From positions 110,882 through 174,881 of the forward strand of contig CASFAV010000013.1 of the NCBI GenBank assembly GCA_949292905.1: a stretch of DNA of 64,000 nucleotides. Reading direction: 5' to 3'. Below the pieces are notes generated by a model. The model did no database searches. It saw nothing but the letters and a program-made list of their open reading frames with translations, and was not told the origin of the DNA. Both the position numbers and the translations under genes were made by a program. Shown in pieces: positions 63,760-64,000 of the stretch. Numbering within the stretch: the first letter of the stretch is position 1; every line of letters begins with the position of its first letter. This DNA is from an uncultured Eubacteriales bacterium (GTDB lineage Bacteria > Bacillota > Clostridia > Christensenellales > DTU072).

Positions 63760-63852
63760 TTTACCTTTTTAGGCTTATTTTGTGCCGTTTTAAGCCGTTA
63801 GAGAGCCGTTATCAGTTGCGGTCATATATTTAGGCGGTTTATGCCGCGAAAG

Positions 63853-63992
63853 CCGCTTGACGTGAGAAAGGAACGTGTTAGGCTGTTATTGCCAAAGGCA
63901 AACCAAAACCCGACTGACATCATTCAGTCGGGTTGTTGTGTTTCGCCCTTATTTGCCTCGATACACGTTCCTGAGAGGCTCGCGTCAAGCGG
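63853..63992. repeat. nested inverted repeats at the right edge
   Basis: Four sets of complementary arms lie inside one another: CCGCTTGACG / CGTCAAGCGG (63853-63862 with 63983-63992), AGGAACGTGT / ACACGTTCCT (63869-63878 with 63963-63972), AGGCAAA / TTTGCCT (63896-63902 with 63952-63958), and a central hairpin AACCCGACTGA / TCAGTCGGGTT (63907-63917 with 63924-63934). The set folds into one long interrupted hairpin. It could be a structured RNA, a mobile-element end, or a recombination site. No protein frame fits. The stretch 63760-63852 before it has AGCCGTTA twice (63793-63800, 63804-63811) and nothing else that I recognise. Confidence 0.65.
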
Positions 63993-64000
63993 AACGTGGA

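Noticed and set aside
63648..63833. 61-codon frame over the tRNA
   Set aside because: It begins inside tRNA-Val and runs through its terminator.

Overview
The window looks like chromosomal DNA of an uncultured, anaerobic, spore-forming Gram-positive bacterium of the class Clostridia. The evidence is sporulation-type genes (spoVT, a SpoVB-like flippase, a DUF3794/LysM coat-type protein, veg), luxS, a clostridial split GlgC/GlgD, sigma-A promoters with 16-18 bp spacers, strong AGGAGG ribosome sites and many intrinsic terminators. Base composition is moderate (about half G+C). About 40 protein genes and one tRNA are supported. Most genes lie on the minus strand. No CRISPR array, insertion sequence or rRNA was seen.

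Layout. 1-4.4 kb: two genes of a heterodimeric ABC exporter, one half carrying a very large extracellular insertion. 4.5-10.7 kb: an F-type ATP synthase operon (atpB-E-F-A-G-D-C) with no separate delta gene; a delta C-terminal domain is fused to the front of the alpha subunit. 10.8-14.7 kb: lower glycolysis (pgk-tpiA-gpmI). 14.8-18.9 kb: spoVT, SpoVB-like flippase, a YabN/MazG-like pyrophosphohydrolase that has lost most of its methylase half, and a tRNA-dihydrouridine synthase. 19.0-22.0 kb (plus strand): beta-CASP metallo-hydrolase and a double flavodoxin-like protein. 22.1-27.4 kb: membrane M28 peptidase, zinc-ribbon acyltransferase, M29 aminopeptidase, luxS and a Na/Pi cotransporter-like protein. 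27.5-40.8 kb: two secreted lipoproteins, one about 3,526 residues long and built from InlB-type and BspA-type repeats. 41.0-45.0 kb (plus strand): GNAT acetyltransferase, membrane-anchored alkaline phosphatase, acyl-CoA synthetase. 45.0-55.8 kb: a seven-gene unit, ispE followed by a full glycogen synthesis/degradation set (glgB, glgC, glgD, glgA, glgP, GH13 hydrolase). 55.9-60.9 kb: DUF3794/LysM protein, veg, and a divergent ileS. 61.1-64.0 kb: a small membrane protein, SDR oxidoreductase, degenerate PlsC-like protein, tRNA-Val, and a region of nested inverted repeats at the window edge.

The most unusual feature is the ATP synthase. The peripheral-stalk delta subunit is reduced to its C-terminal domain and sits on alpha, which is present in three copies per F1. 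A second theme is that several genes have a near-consensus promoter whose -10 box lies only 4-7 bases before the only plausible start codon, which suggests leaderless or nearly leaderless mRNAs. All functional statements rest on reading motifs by eye; no database search was possible.
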